A stretch of 64,000 nt of DNA from Piromyces finnis (lineage: Eukaryota > Neocallimastigomycota > Neocallimastigomycetes > Neocallimastigales > Neocallimastigaceae): positions 310,001 through 374,000 of the forward strand of contig MCFH01000044.1 of NCBI GenBank assembly GCA_002104945.1, in the 5' to 3' direction. Positions 25,483-41,938 of this stretch are shown here, piece by piece. Under the pieces are notes generated by a model. The model was not told where the DNA came from, searched no databases, and saw only the letters and a list, made by a program, of their open reading frames with translations. Positions within the stretch are counted from its first letter, which is position 1, and every line of letters begins with the position of its first letter. A program made the position numbers and the translations under genes.

Positions 25483-26175
25483 TTTGTCTTGATTAAGCAG
25501 CTTTAAATTAATCTTATTTATTATTAATTAAAATTAGGATTTCTAGTTATTTATTTTTATTGCTGTTATTTGTAATATGATATTTTGATTTCTAATTTTT
25601 TAATTATTTATTGGATTAATTAAAAAAATAAATAAACCATAAATTATTTTAAATGTATGTTCTTGCTTTTTTTACTTTTTTTGTTTTAGTTTTCCTATAA
25701 TTTAAATTCCAATAATCTTTTACTATTTTACTTTTCTTTTTTTATTTTTTTTTCTTTAATTAAAATTAACAATTATTACTTGATTTTTTCATTTATATTT
25801 GTCTTGTTTTTTGTCTTGTTTTTGTTTATTTTATTTTTATTTTTATTCTTGATAAATCTTAAAATTAATATTATATATTGAGTATTTTATTTCAACCTAT
25901 AATAATAAGAATATTCTTGATAAATCTTAAAATTAATATTATATATTGAGTATTTTATTTCAACCTATAATAATAAGAATTATTAATAAAATATTAAAAG
26001 TCAGTTTAAAAAAAAGAATTTAAAATTTTCTTAATTTTCTTTATTAATATATATTTAACATATCAATATCTATATGTTATTATAGAATGGTACTTTATAA
26101 ATTAATATTATCTAAATAACTCGAATTATTTTTAAATTTTATCACAACAAATATTTACATTAATATAAATATCCA

Positions 26176-26210
<35 letters not shown>

Positions 26211-26898
26211 CTTTAAATTAATTCTATTACTTTATTTACTTTTTTTTTTTTTTAATTTTTTTCACATTATTGTTTCTATTGTTATTGTTTTAAAAATAAA
26301 CAATGCTAATAATACCAAATTTCAATATTTGAATAAAATAAAATAAAAATAAAATATAATTACATTATTAATATTAACTTCTTACAATATTTAAAATTTT
26401 ATAATATCCTAATCAATTTTTTTTCTCTTTTTTTTTTTGTTGTTGTTGTTGTTGATGTTATTATTTTCTTTTTTATTTATTTTTTTAATTTTTATATATA
26501 TTATTTTTTATTTTCATAAAATGAATAAATGTCTTTTTTATTTATAAAAATTTTATATAAAGTATGGATGATATACTAAATATTCATTTAATAAAATAAA
26601 AACAAAATTAAAATTTTTAAAATTTTATTATTATTTTATTTTATTATAAATAATTAATATTTTTTTTATAAAAAAAAAATTATTATTTTTAAATAAAGTT
26701 AATAACAATATTAAAATGCTGCTACAATATTTAATAATCATTCATTTTACATTACTATAAAATTGTATTTGAAAAAAAATGATATTATTTCAATATATAA
26801 TCTATCTATTTTAATTGATATTTCTAATATTTTAATATCTAACTACTAGTATATTTATATAAAATGTATTGTATCATTAACATAACATTAATATACTC

Positions 26899-26938
<40 letters not shown>

Positions 26939-27320
26939 TAATAATATTTATTGAAAGATATGAATTTAAAATCATTAAATAAATAAGTTATTAAACAACG
27001 CATTTTTTATATATTTCATGTTAATTACTATAAATTTCAAATTTTGTTATCATTTTTTATATTTATATTCTTAATTTAACAACTATATATTAATATTTTT
27101 TACAAATATAGAGTTGTTTATTTCAATACATATAAATAAGTTAAGTATTTAAATATTAAATATTTTTTTTAAAAAAAAAAAGAATATTAAGTATTTAGCA
27201 TTATAATATTAAAAATCAAGTAGATAAATATTTAATTCGTATATTCAAATAAGTCTGTTGTTTTGTCATAGTCTTATATAATAATTATTAATCAAAAAAA
27301 AATAACATTCTAACTATAGA
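25483..27320. other. AT-rich spacer with a 68-bp tandem duplication
   Basis: This 1.84-kb region separates two minus-strand genes. Apart from a perfect 68-bp duplication it shows only A/T runs (long A tracts near 26184-26210 and 26905-26935) and a short TGT/GTT repeat near 26437-26455. No exon or RNA gene was recognised. Confidence 0.6.
25845..25980. repeat. Perfect two-copy tandem repeat, 68-bp unit
   Basis: Copy one spans 25845-25912 and copy two 25913-25980. They are identical base for base and directly adjacent. The unit begins ATTCTTGATAAATC and ends AATAATAAGAAT. Confidence 0.95.
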
Positions 27321-29836
27321 TTAATTTCTTGTTTTCTTGGCAGGTATATTACCAAGATAAGTTGGATCTTGTGATGGATATAATATAGGTTGTGCTCCTG
27401 GAGCACCTGGTGGTGGTGGAGGAACCATTTTTGATAAATCTGAATATGAAAGTTGATTATATGATGGTGTTTGTTCCGTTTCTAAAAAAAAAAAAAAATA
27501 AAAAATAACGAGTTAATATATATTTTAAAACTTAATACTATATAAAAAAAAAATATATTCTTACTTGAATTATCTTTTGATTCTGATTTTGGTCCTTGGG
27601 CCTTTGGTTTTCCCCATTGCACGCGAATAACGTGATCATTAATATTACAATTATTATATGCCTTTTCTACAGCTAATTCTGCACCACTACGTGTTGCAAA
27701 GTTTATGAAAGCGCATTTTGATTTGTAAATAATAACAACTGATTTTATTTCACCAAATGCATAGAAGAAATTTCTTATATCTTTTTCGGTAATATCACTT
27801 TCAATACCAGTTAAAAAAAGACTAGTAATTGATTCATCTTCTGGTTTTTTTAATTTATGAGCTTTATTTGTTCTATTTAGCATCTATTTAATTTATTTAA
27901 TTGACAATAATACAATAATATTTAATATCAAGGATTTATTAAAACAATAATAATTAATAAAGAGAATACAGAATTATACCTTTTGTGCAACTGGATCATT
28001 AGTACCAAAGTAACGATCTTTAATATTTTGTTTAATTAACTCATTTTCTTTAGGTAATTCATGACTTTATGATATATAAAATAATAATTATTTAGTAAAT
28101 TACTATATATTTAGAGTTTAAATATTATTGATAAATATTTACCGGTATGGGCATTCTTCACCACGTTTGCATTCTCCTTTAACAAAAAATGAACAAATAT
28201 GTGGACGATTACGTTTGTAATATGGTTCTGTCCTTGCCATACGTTTTAATGACTCACGTGCTAAAGAATCAACGCGACCATAACTTGTAACAGTTGCACC
28301 ATGACTTAACTAATGTAATATATTAAAATATATTGTTTTCAAAAATAATTAACATAATAATATGTAAGTAATAAATATTTTAAAATTTTCATATTTTATA
28401 TATAGTATTTACTTGTTTATCCATGTTTTGTGAATAGTATTGTAAATTTATATCAGAAGTTGGCATTTCACTTGCTGTATTTAAAACAGTATCTCTAACT
28501 TGAAGTGGTAATCCTTTATTGAATTAAATAGATATATAAAATATAATATAAAGTTAATTATTTATTATATTATCGGTTATTTAGAAAAAAAAACATTAAA
28601 TACCATTTTCTAAATCTAAAATACAAGTTTGACAAGCATTTTTTAATTTTGCACAGGTTTGACATATTTCTGTTTTTTTATAACGCATACCAGCACCTGG
28701 ACACCATTTAAATATAGTAAATGGCTTACCACAAATCTTTTTTGTTTAATTAAAAAATAATAAATAAATTAAAACAATGTAATAACACATTAATTTTGAA
28801 AAAAATATAATATATAAATAACTTACTTTGCATTCTTTACCATAACCTTGTCTGGTCTTTTATATTGTGATTAATAAAATAAAAAATTAGATTATTTTTA
28901 TTATAACTATTTATATTATTAATTATGAACATACCATTCTAACATATGGATTATCACCAAGGCATGTTTCACATAAAATTGGAAATTCCTTAATATTAAA
29001 TTTTAATATAATAATAATAATTATAAGTATTACTAAAAATTTTAATAAAAAAAAATAAAGAAAGATAATTCAGTTAAAGGAGACATTAGTATTTCATTTT
29101 TTTTTCACATTGATTTTTTTTTTAATATCAATATAACAATAATTTTAAGATTTTAATAAATAAATAAAAAATAAACTATTAAATTAAATTTGATTTATAA
29201 AAGTGAATTTCTAAAATCTATTTAATAAAATTTCTGTTTCTTTAATAATCATATACTTTTGATAAATATTGAGAATTGATGTTTAATAATCTAATAATTT
29301 ATACAATATAATATTAGAATTATATGTATATAAAAATTTTTATATTTTTAGTTAATATAGATAATTTAATGATTCTTTTAGTAAATTCAAATGAATATTA
29401 ACTGTACTAAAAATATAATATAAATTATTTGCTTCTACTGATTTTTTTTTTTTTTTTTTTTCATCTTATTATTTTATTATTGTTATATATATTATTGATT
29501 AATTCTTTTTATTTTACACAATTCTTATCTTCTTTCTTTTAATCCTAATATTTTAAAATCTATAAAATAATAAAAATTAAAAAATATATTACAGTTAATT
29601 TATTTTCATAAGTAAAATTATATATATTAATATTAAATTAATATAATTTGGTTTCATTATATTGACTTTAAAAACAACATATATTATTTTAAAATATTAG
29701 TTTATATTGTTTTAAATCTAATTTTAAATCTAATGTCTTTTACTTTAACCTTATTTTAAATATTATAAAATATTATAATTTTGAAAATCAAAAATAATAT
29801 ATTTACAGAATCTTCCCACTCTTGTCTAGTCGCCAT
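27321..29836 (-). CDS. RBM22: Pre-mRNA splicing factor RBM22/Ecm2
   Basis: Nine exons join in frame to 359 residues: 29836-29807, 28988-28935, 28856-28827, 28736-28604, 28513-28413, 28309-28143, 28064-27980, 27883-27565 and 27481-27321. The N-terminus has the family's Cys-rich zinc ribbon region ([51 protein letters not shown]). Residues about 153-175 are a CCCH zinc finger ([20 protein letters not shown]). Residues about 219-293 are an RRM with RNP2 LFLTGI and RNP1-like CAFINFA. The tail is Pro-rich. RBM22 (yeast Ecm2/Slt11) binds U6 snRNA and pre-mRNA in the active spliceosome. It is slightly shorter than the human protein. Intron 1 is about 818 nt, far longer than the others. Confidence 0.95.
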
Positions 29837-31074
29837 TTTATATTCTGTTTTTTGATAAATATGTACTTGTATTTATACTAATATATTTATATTTTTCTCT
29901 TTTTAAAAATATATATTTAAAAATTATTTTTAAATAAAAAAAAAACTAAAAAGTCTAATGAAATTTTAAATCAATTTTATTATTTCATATTTCATAAAAT
30001 AGATATATGTATATATATCATAATTTCCCGTGATTTGATTTATAAATTTTTATTATTTATACATTAATATTATTAATATTGAATTTTTAACATCAAAAAA
30101 AAAATTTTTTTAATTATATCATATTTCATCATATTTATATTTATAATATATAATTAATTATAACTTAATATTTATACTTGTATTTGTATATTTATATGTT
30201 CAAAATAGTTCAAAATCTTATAATTCACACTTAATAAATTAAATAAATAATTATTTTATATTTTGTGTTACATAATTATTAAATTGATTTTCAAAAAATA
30301 AGATTTTATAGCGTATAACATGTGATTAGTTATATGTTAACGCCACATTGTTTAAATATAAAAGCTTTAATGTTTATAACTTATTAACCTTTTTTTTATA
30401 ATATTTTTAACACTTCATATTTAAACTATAGTAGAACTATATTCTACTTTATAAATTATTAAAGGATATTAATAATGATTAATACCATATAATAAGCTAT
30501 ATGTTTAAATATTAAATATAATTAAATATATTATATTCTCATATTTGTGTGTGGCGCAATATATTAAGTAGGAAGTAATAAATTAAGATTTTTACTTGTA
30601 AATAATTTTATTTTATTTTATTTTATTTTATTTATTGAATTATAAGAAATTTGTTGAATTTTAATGATTAAGATTTAAAATAAAAATTATTAATTAATAT
30701 ATTGATAACCCATTAATATAATATAAAACAATTTAATAATTAAGCATATTAAATTGTTAAATAAAAATGAATTACATATATTAATTAATTATTTTATTAT
30801 CTATTGTTAATGAAGAATATTATAACTTTATTTAGTATAATAATAAATATTTAAAAACAAAAAATTGAAAATGAAATAAAATTTTTAAAAACCGGGAAAA
30901 GTTAAATTCATAAAATAAATCTTTAAAAAACTTTTAGATTAATTTAATAATAAAAGTTATTAAATAAAGAATTATTATTTTATAATTTTTTATTGAAATA
31001 ATAATAAATTCCATTACACTTTAATAAAATCAAAATTAAAATTGTTATTCTAATTTGTATTAATTTTTTTCAAA
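29837..31074. other. Divergent AT-rich spacer
   Basis: This 1.24-kb region lies between the start codons of RBM22 (minus) and a secreted protein gene (plus) and should contain both promoters. A short TTTTA repeat is present near 30607-30632. No specific site or exon was recognised. Confidence 0.6.
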
Positions 31075-31878
31075 ATGAGAAGAATATTATATAATATTTT
31101 ATTAATTATTTCAAGTGTAATTGCTAATAATTTGAATTTAAACATTAAACGAGAAATCAATTCTACATTTAAATATAAAAATGAAATAGCAAATGTTTTA
31201 CAAAGTCTTGGTTTTGATTCAAACATTATACTAACAAATGCTTCAGAACAATGTCTAACTAGTATTGAAAACACATATGATTGTTTCCAATCTGTTAATA
31301 CTTTATTCCAAGTAACCAATACAAATCCTCAAAATTTTGAAGAAATTTGTAATATATATAATTCTCAAAGTTGCGATTATTTCAGAAATACCGTTGTTTC
31401 TGGAAATAGTGGTTGTGTTAATCAATACGATCAAATGTATTTTAGCTTAAACTTTGATATGTCAATATTTTATTATGTAAGTACTTGTACTAAAAACTCA
31501 AAAAATGAATACTGCCCAGCAGTAGGATTCTATAGAAATATACTTTCTAATGATATTTCAAATGTGACAGACTTTAATAAGGTAGAAATTACAAATCAAA
31601 GTTGTAATGATAATAATTGCATTGACCAAATGAAAAAAATAATTGCTTTAACATCATCTGTTTCAAAAGTGTTTGAATTAACATTTACTCTTAGTGGAGA
31701 AACACAAGAATCTCTTAACCAAATTAAAAATGCTTTAGATGTTGTTGCAATGGATAATGTGATTAAATCATGTAATAATAATCATAACAATAATGTTATA
31801 TCTAATGCTATGGCAATTAATATATCATTAGTCTTTACTATCATTATTATGATGTTTTCATTTTTATTTTTCTTTTAA
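31075..31878 (+). CDS. Secreted Cys-containing protein with probable GPI tail
   Basis: A single-exon ORF of 267 residues starts at 31075. It opens with a signal peptide (RRILYNILLIISSVIA), followed a few residues later by a dibasic KR that could be a Kex2-type cleavage site. The mature part has about a dozen Cys residues (DYFRN, YYVSTCTKN, NEYCPAVGFY) and several N-x-S/T sites, which suggests disulfides and N-glycosylation. The C-terminus is an Asn-rich spacer followed by about 24 hydrophobic residues ending at the stop (SLVFTIIIMMFSFLFFF). That is the usual GPI-attachment arrangement, though a simple membrane anchor would look similar. I do not recognise the family. A surface or wall protein of the fungus is the reasonable inference. 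The minus-strand ORFs over it are shadows. Confidence 0.75.
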   Translation: MRRILYNILLIISSVIANNLNLNIKREINSTFKYKNEIANVLQSLGFDSNIILTNASEQCLTSIENTYDCFQSVNTLFQVTNTNPQNFEEICNIYNSQSCDYFRNTVVSGNSGCVNQYDQMYFSLNFDMSIFYYVSTCTKNSKNEYCPAVGFYRNILSNDISNVTDFNKVEITNQSCNDNNCIDQMKKIIALTSSVSKVFELTFTLSGETQESLNQIKNALDVVAMDNVIKSCNNNHNNNVISNAMAINISLVFTIIIMMFSFLFFF

Positions 31879-33692
31879 TTATATTAATGTGTTTTAAAAA
31901 TACGAAATGTTCTATCTTTTATAATCTTGTTATTATTATAACATAATACAGTGTATTCTATAGAAATAAAATTACTAAAAATGTTATTACTGTAAATGTT
32001 TTTTAAAAATATTGCTTTTATTATTATAATATTTATTATTTTTATTATTTTATTATGTACTACGTTAATTGTAATGTTAACCAATGGTATTTTAAATCGT
32101 AAAATATAATTATAATTACTAAATTAAATGGAAATGTATACGTTAATGTAACTACAATGTATGGAGGTTCATCCATCCATAATTAAATAAATTTAATGGT
32201 TAATTCTTATTAAAATGAGCATTAAAAGTGCAAATAATTAATAGCCATTACACGTATATAATATTAATTATGATAAATATAATAAATACTTAAATTAGCA
32301 TTTCTTTAATAAGCCTTCACAAATAAACAGTAAAATAATGAATAAATAATAAAATGATATTCAGTTATATTTTAATAAAATTGTATTTTTTCATATTATT
32401 TAATATTAAATTTTTTAAATTAATTATTAAACAAAGTTTTAATAAGAATATTAAAAGTTTTTTAAATTAATATATTTTATTTAAAAAGAATTTTTCTTTT
32501 CTTTTTTTTTATTATATTTATATTTACAGTGAAATTATTATTATAATAATAATTTATTTTTCTTTTTTAATTAAAAATTTCTTTCTTTTTTCTACATATT
32601 AAAATAAAGACATCTAATAATCGTTATAAATAATAGCAAAAGTAGAAAAAGAACAATAATAATAAAATTATAATAATAATAGTAAAAAGATAACAAAATA
32701 AAAAGAAATATACAAAGTGACAATAAGTTCAAATTCAAATAAGCTTTCCTTTGTTTTGTTTTGTTTTTTTTTTCTTTTCAAACCTCAAATATTTATATTC
32801 GCTAAACTGGACATAAAAAATTAAAGGATATTTGACGAAGAATGTAAAGAATTGTTTTTTATTGTTTACAATTTTATAAATGTTCCATAAATATATTCAA
32901 AGAAATGTTTATTTATAATTTAATTTTAAATAAATTATTATAAAATTTATACCTTGCTTAATAATATTTAATATTAAAACTTCCATATTTTATAAATGAT
33001 ATATAATTTATTTGAAATAAATTATTCAAAGTATTGATTTGTTAGTTTGTAATTATTAAAAACTCATAAGCCAAAAATACAATTTGTAGAGATTGATTTA
33101 TGGAAACATTCAATATAATAAAAATAAAAAATAAAAAAAAAAAGGATAACAGAATACAAAACGAAAAATAAAACATATACACAAAATAAAAAAGAATATT
33201 TTTTACTATATTGATAAGTTCAAAAATAAAGAATAATATTAAATATATGAAAGTTTATAATTCGAAAATAACATTTTCCATAAATTTTTTTTTTGATTAA
33301 ATAACTTTTTACAAACATTTATTTTATATAATTATTTTATATTTTTTTTATTTCATATTTGCATCATATTATGAAAGTATATTATAGGAAATATGAAAAA
33401 AGTACTAAAATAAAATGATTTTATTCATAAATTTCAAATAAATCAGATATATTAAATTAAATACGTTTTAATAAAACTTATGATTTGTATATATAGATAT
33501 AAATAATATATATAATGCAAATTATTTATAAAGCATTTCAATACTTTTTTAAATAAAAATTAAAAAAAAAATAGAAAAAAAATAAAAACTAAAGTTTTTT
33601 CATATTCAAATTTTTAAAATTTTAAAACTAATATACTTCTTTTTTTATTATAAAGTTTAAATTTTAAAAACATAGATAGTTTTAATAAAAAA
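31879..33692. other. AT-rich spacer upstream of SEC24
   Basis: This 1.8-kb plus-strand intergenic region contains A/T runs and a small inverted repeat (TATGGA/TCCATA) near 32160-32182. The 66-residue minus-strand ORF at 31884-32084 has no coding character. Nothing else was recognised. Confidence 0.6.
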
Positions 33693-36600
33693 ATGAATCA
33701 AAATTATGGACAAGGTAGTTTCAGACCACCAATGACTAATCAACAGCAACAAAACTGTAAGAAAAAAAAAACTAATTTAATAATATATACATTATTTTTA
33801 AATAAATATGTCATTCTATTTTCCTAAAATAAAAATTCTAAATTATTTAATATGAATAATACAAAAACATATTGATATTTGATATACTATATATATTATA
33901 TATAATAGTTATGCCAAATTTTGCTAATCAAAATATGATGGGAGGTCAACAAACAAATGGTAATATTCAACCACCAATGATGACTAATCAAACAAATTCA
34001 CCCCAAGTTGCTAATCCACAAATGATGGGTCAAACTCAACAACAAAATATTCCAAATGCTGCAACCTCAGGTACTCCACAAATGGCAAGACCACAAATGA
34101 TGGCTAGACCACCAATGATGGGCGCAGTTCAATCACCAATGCAAACTGCTGCACAATCACCAATGGGTAGACCACCAATGATGAATGCTGCCAGTATGCA
34201 GTCCCCATTACAAACTAATGCTGCACAATCTCCAATGACTCGACCACCAATGATGGGTGCTGCTGGTATACAGCAAACACCCGTTATGCAACAAGCAAAT
34301 GCTACCCAATCTCCAATGGCTAGACCACCAATGATGGGTGCTGGTATTCAATCACCAGCTCAACAAATGGCTAGACCACCAATGATGGCTGGTATGCAAC
34401 AAGCAGGAGCTTCTCAATCACCAATGGCTAGACCAGCATTCAACATGCCACCACCAAATCAAATGGTTAGACCAGGATATGGTATGAATCAAGCTGGTGC
34501 TCCACCAACTGGCTTAAGTAATCAACAACCCCAACAAAAAATTGCACCACCACCAACTCAATCCCAACAAGTTCAACAACAAGCCCAACAACAAACTCAA
34601 CAACAAATGATTCCAGGTGTTCCTCCAACTGGTAATAATCAAATGATGAGTAATACTAATAGAAGTCCAAGTATTCCACCACCACCAATGGCTGGTCAAC
34701 CATATCAACCACAAATGCAAAGACCACCAATGGCTGGTCAAGCAATGCCTGGTCAACCAGATATGAATAATCTTTCAAATCAAATGAATAATATGTACCT
34801 TAATCAACAACAACAACAACAACAACAATATATGAATCAAAGCCCAAGCAATGTAACTTTTAATATAAATATAAACAATTATTCATAAATTTTTCACTAA
34901 TAAAAGTATATAATTTAACTTTATTATTATAATTTTTAAATTAATATAATTATTTGAATTATTAAATTGATCTGAAACGACAGCAATTTGTTAATAACAA
35001 AAGGGTTTACAATCAACAACCAAATCAAATGCAACAAATGCAACAACAGCAACAACAACCACCACAAGCTAAACCAGCAAGTCGTTCTCGTATCGATCCA
35101 AACCAAGTTCCAAATCCAATTAGTGTTGAAGAAGCTGATCAAGAGTTATATAATCAACAACCATACTTAACTTCACAAATATCTATGCCACAAAAATCAA
35201 TGCCACCACTTGTCACTACCGAAGTTAAAGTTATTGACGATGGTATGAAAAAACAAGAAAAAAAATTTTAATATTAAAATTAAAAGAGTTCTTTAAAAGT
35301 AATAGTATTAGTAATTGTTAAATATTTTATATTGAAAACTTATCAGGAAACTGTAGTCCACGTTTCATGAGATTAACATCATACAATATCCCTTCATCTG
35401 AAGATATTCTCAATTCATCAATGCTTCCATTAGGTTTAATTATTCAACCATTAGCAGAAGTTCCACCATATGAAGTATAATTTTATTTAATTTAAAATAT
35501 TATATATAAATATTATTAAAATATTAAAAATTGTTTTTAATTCTTTATAAAAAGGAACCAATTCCATTAATTGATAATGGTGAAAATGGACCAATTAGAT
35601 GTCGTCGTTGTAAGGGTTACATTAACCCAGGTGTTGCTTTCGTAGATGGAGGTCGTCGTTATATTTGTAATTTATGTGGATGTGACAACGTTGGTAAGTA
35701 TTGTTATATGGTTTTTATAAATTCATGTTTTATTAAATATTCATTAGATTATGTTATTATTGTTGTAATTACTAATTATATATAAGAACAATCTTAATTA
35801 TTAATAAAATATTAATGCTTTTTTTTTATAATAAACTATTTTAGTAACTGATGAATACTTCTGTAACTTAGATATGAATGGTAAACGTTGTGATTTATAT
35901 AGAAGACCAGAATTAACCCATGGTACAGTCGAATACATTGCAAATAAGGTATAAGAAATAATAGTTAAATAATTAAAAACTTAAATAGATAAAAAATTAT
36001 AATAATAATATTTATTTTGGATTTTATTACTAAAGGACTTTATGGAAAGAGATCCTGTTCCAATTACATATATATTTGTTATTGACGTTTCATTCAGTGC
36101 CTCTTTGAATGGTTTAATTAGCAAAACTTGTGAAGCTTTAAAGGGTATGTTCTCTCAAGAAGTTTCGCAATTCCCACCAGGTGCTAAAGTTGGTTTCATT
36201 ACTTACGATAGAAATGTCTATTTCTATAATATTAAGGTAAAATATTTAAGAACATCTATTTTAGAAATAAATATAATAACCATGAAAATATTTTAATTAA
36301 TGCTATATAAATTTTATAAAAAAAAAGGCTGAATTAGACCAACCACAACAACTCATTGTACCAGATGTTGATGATATATTCATTCCAATTAACGATGGTT
36401 TTATAGTTGAAATTGAAAAATCAAAGTAAATTATAATATATTTTGAATATATAAATGATATAGATTCTAATAAATAATTTTGATAATATTAAATGAAATT
36501 TCCTTTAATTTTATTTAATTTTTTTAATAGGAAAAACATTATTCGTTTATTAGATATATTACCAGGTATGTTTGAAAATAACCATATTAACGATCATTCT

Positions 36601-38903
36601 TTAGGTGCTGCTTTCCAAGCTGCTACTATTGCATTAGTATGTCTTTAACTCGTTTTAGTTATAAATCATTATTAAATAATTATTATTATAAAAGTTTAAT
36701 AACATTTCTAAATGTAATTAATTTAAAAGAAACCAACTGGTGGTAAGATTAGTTTATTTGCTTCATCTATTCCATCCTATGGACCAGGTGCATTAAAGGT
36801 CAGACAAGATGCTAAATTATTGGGTACTGATAAGGAAAGATCATTATATGAACCACAAGATAATTGGTATAAGCAAATTGCTCAAAAGTGTGCTACTGGT
36901 GGTATTACTGTAGATACTTTCTTACTTCCAGCAGAATTTATTGATGTAGCAACTGTTGGTATGTTTTGTTTTTCAATTATTTATTGTTGAAAAATATTAA
37001 AATATATAATATTATTCTAATAAAAACTTAAAAAACTTCTTAATAAATTAATTATAAAACCTTTTTATCCACAATCCACACTATATTCTATTTTAATAGG
37101 TATTCTCGCTTCTTTAACTGGTGGTAATATTTACTTCTATCCACAATTCGATCAAACTAAGGATAGTATTCGCTACATTAATGATATTATATTCAGTCTT
37201 AGACGTAGCTTCGGATATGACGCATTACTTAGAGTTCGTGCTTCTGATGGTTTAAGAGTTGAAGAATATCTTGGTAACTTCTATATGACAAACTCCACTG
37301 ATTTAGAATTACCTGGTTTAAGTTCAGACACTGCTTTTGGTGTTACACTCAAATACGATTTCAAGTTAAACGATAATCTTGATTCTGCCTTCCAATGTGC
37401 TTTATTATATACTACTGTTACTGGTCAACGTCGTATTCGTATTCATACTTTAACTGTTTCATCAACATCTCTTCTTGGTGATGTCTTCAAATTCTCTGAA
37501 TTAGACACTACTTTGAACTACTTAGTTAAGTCAGGTAAATATCATTTAAAAAATTAATATATTAAATTGAATATATAAATTGTCCTAATAATTATTCTAT
37601 TAAATACTGAAAATACCAAATTATGGTTGTTATAATTACTTCTTTTTCAATTATATTTTTTTTTCATTATTATATAGCTGTTGCTGAAATGTTTAACCAA
37701 TCAGTAAAGAATGTTAGAGAAAACTTAACTGATGAATGTGTAAAGATTTTAACTTCTTACCGTAAGCATTGTGCTACTTCAACTGCTCCAGGACAAGTAT
37801 GTGACTTTATCTTACATAATAATACATTTAATGCATTCATTATATAAATTAACAGCAAAAACATAATATACTAATAAATAACATTTATTTAATTAAACAT
37901 ATAGTTAATTTTACCAGAATCATTTAAATTATTACCATTATTTATACTTTGTATCTTAAAGCTTGGTGCATTTAGACTCGGTAATTATTATTATAATTAA
38001 TTATATTTAATATATATATAATATTGTTTAATCTATTAATTATGGTAAATTAATGAATTCTATTCATGTACATAAAAAATATAGATCTTGATTCACCAGA
38101 TGTTAGAGTTAATGCATTAAGACTTTTAGGAAATATGAATACTCCAACTTTAATGTCACTTCTTTATCCAAAGATTTATGATTTAAATAATTTAGAAGAA
38201 GTAAGTAAATAAAGTAACAACATTTAGAGTAGAAAGTAAATATTTAAATAAACATTGTATTTCTTATAAATAGATTGGAGATCCAGATGCCAACGGAAAT
38301 ATAAAATTACCATCAAGAGTAAGAGCTTATGAAAAATCAATTAAAACAAATGGAATATATTTATTAGGTAATATTAAATCATTTAAAACATGATAATTTC
38401 TTAAATATTATTTTTATTTATTTATTTATTTATTATTCTATTAATAATTGCTTGGCTTTTTTTTTTTTTTTAATATTTCACAGAAAACGGACTACAAATG
38501 ATTCTTTGGATTGGAAAGTCTGTTCCAGAACAATATATTAAGGATATATTTAACGTCGAATCAATAGATAAGGTTGATTCAAGAATGGTAAGTTGATTTA
38601 ATTATAACAATTTAATAATAATTGAAACATATACTTAGTTTTTTTTTTTCCTTCAATTGAATATAGCACTTATTACCAATATTAGATAATCCAAATTCTA
38701 AGAAGGTTCGTGCCATTTTAGCAAAGGTACAATCACAAAGTAAATGTTTCCTTGAATTAAAGATTATTCGTAACCAAATAGATTCTTTAATGGATATTCG
38801 TTTCAATAATTCCTTAGTAGAAGACAAGACAACATATATGTCATATGTTGAATACTTGTGCTATATTCATAAACATATTCAAAATGAAATAAGTAATAAT
38901 TAA
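33693..38903 (+). CDS. SEC24: COPII coat subunit Sec24
   Basis: Seventeen exons with GT-AG introns join to 1150 residues: 33693-33756, 33909-34852, 34984-35242, 35347-35474, 35555-35693, 35845-35948, 36036-36236, 36328-36425, 36531-36636, 36730-36958, 37100-37534, 37678-37796, 37905-37980, 38085-38200, 38274-38367, 38484-38587, 38667-38903. The first 340 residues are Pro/Gln/Met-rich with degenerate SPMxRPPMMGA repeats. NCSPRFMRLTSYNIP opens the conserved core. The zinc finger lies near 481-505 (CRRC...CNLC), the trunk near 553 (ITYIFVIDVSFSA), then the beta-sandwich and helical domains. The gelsolin-like end contains MILWIGKSVPEQ. Sec24 pairs with Sec23 and selects cargo on ER-derived vesicles. 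Length matches the family. Confidence 0.97.

Positions 38904-41938
<3,035 letters not shown>

Noticed and set aside
25845-25980. Transposon ends or CRISPR-like array
   Set aside because: There are only two directly adjacent copies with no spacer, no inverted repeats and no transposase nearby.
32160-32182. Small inverted repeat as a structured RNA
   Set aside because: The stem is only about 6 bp in AT-rich DNA, as expected by chance.
34514-35142. Trp/Leu-rich minus-strand ORFs
   Set aside because: They are antisense shadows of the Pro/Gln-rich Sec24 exons.
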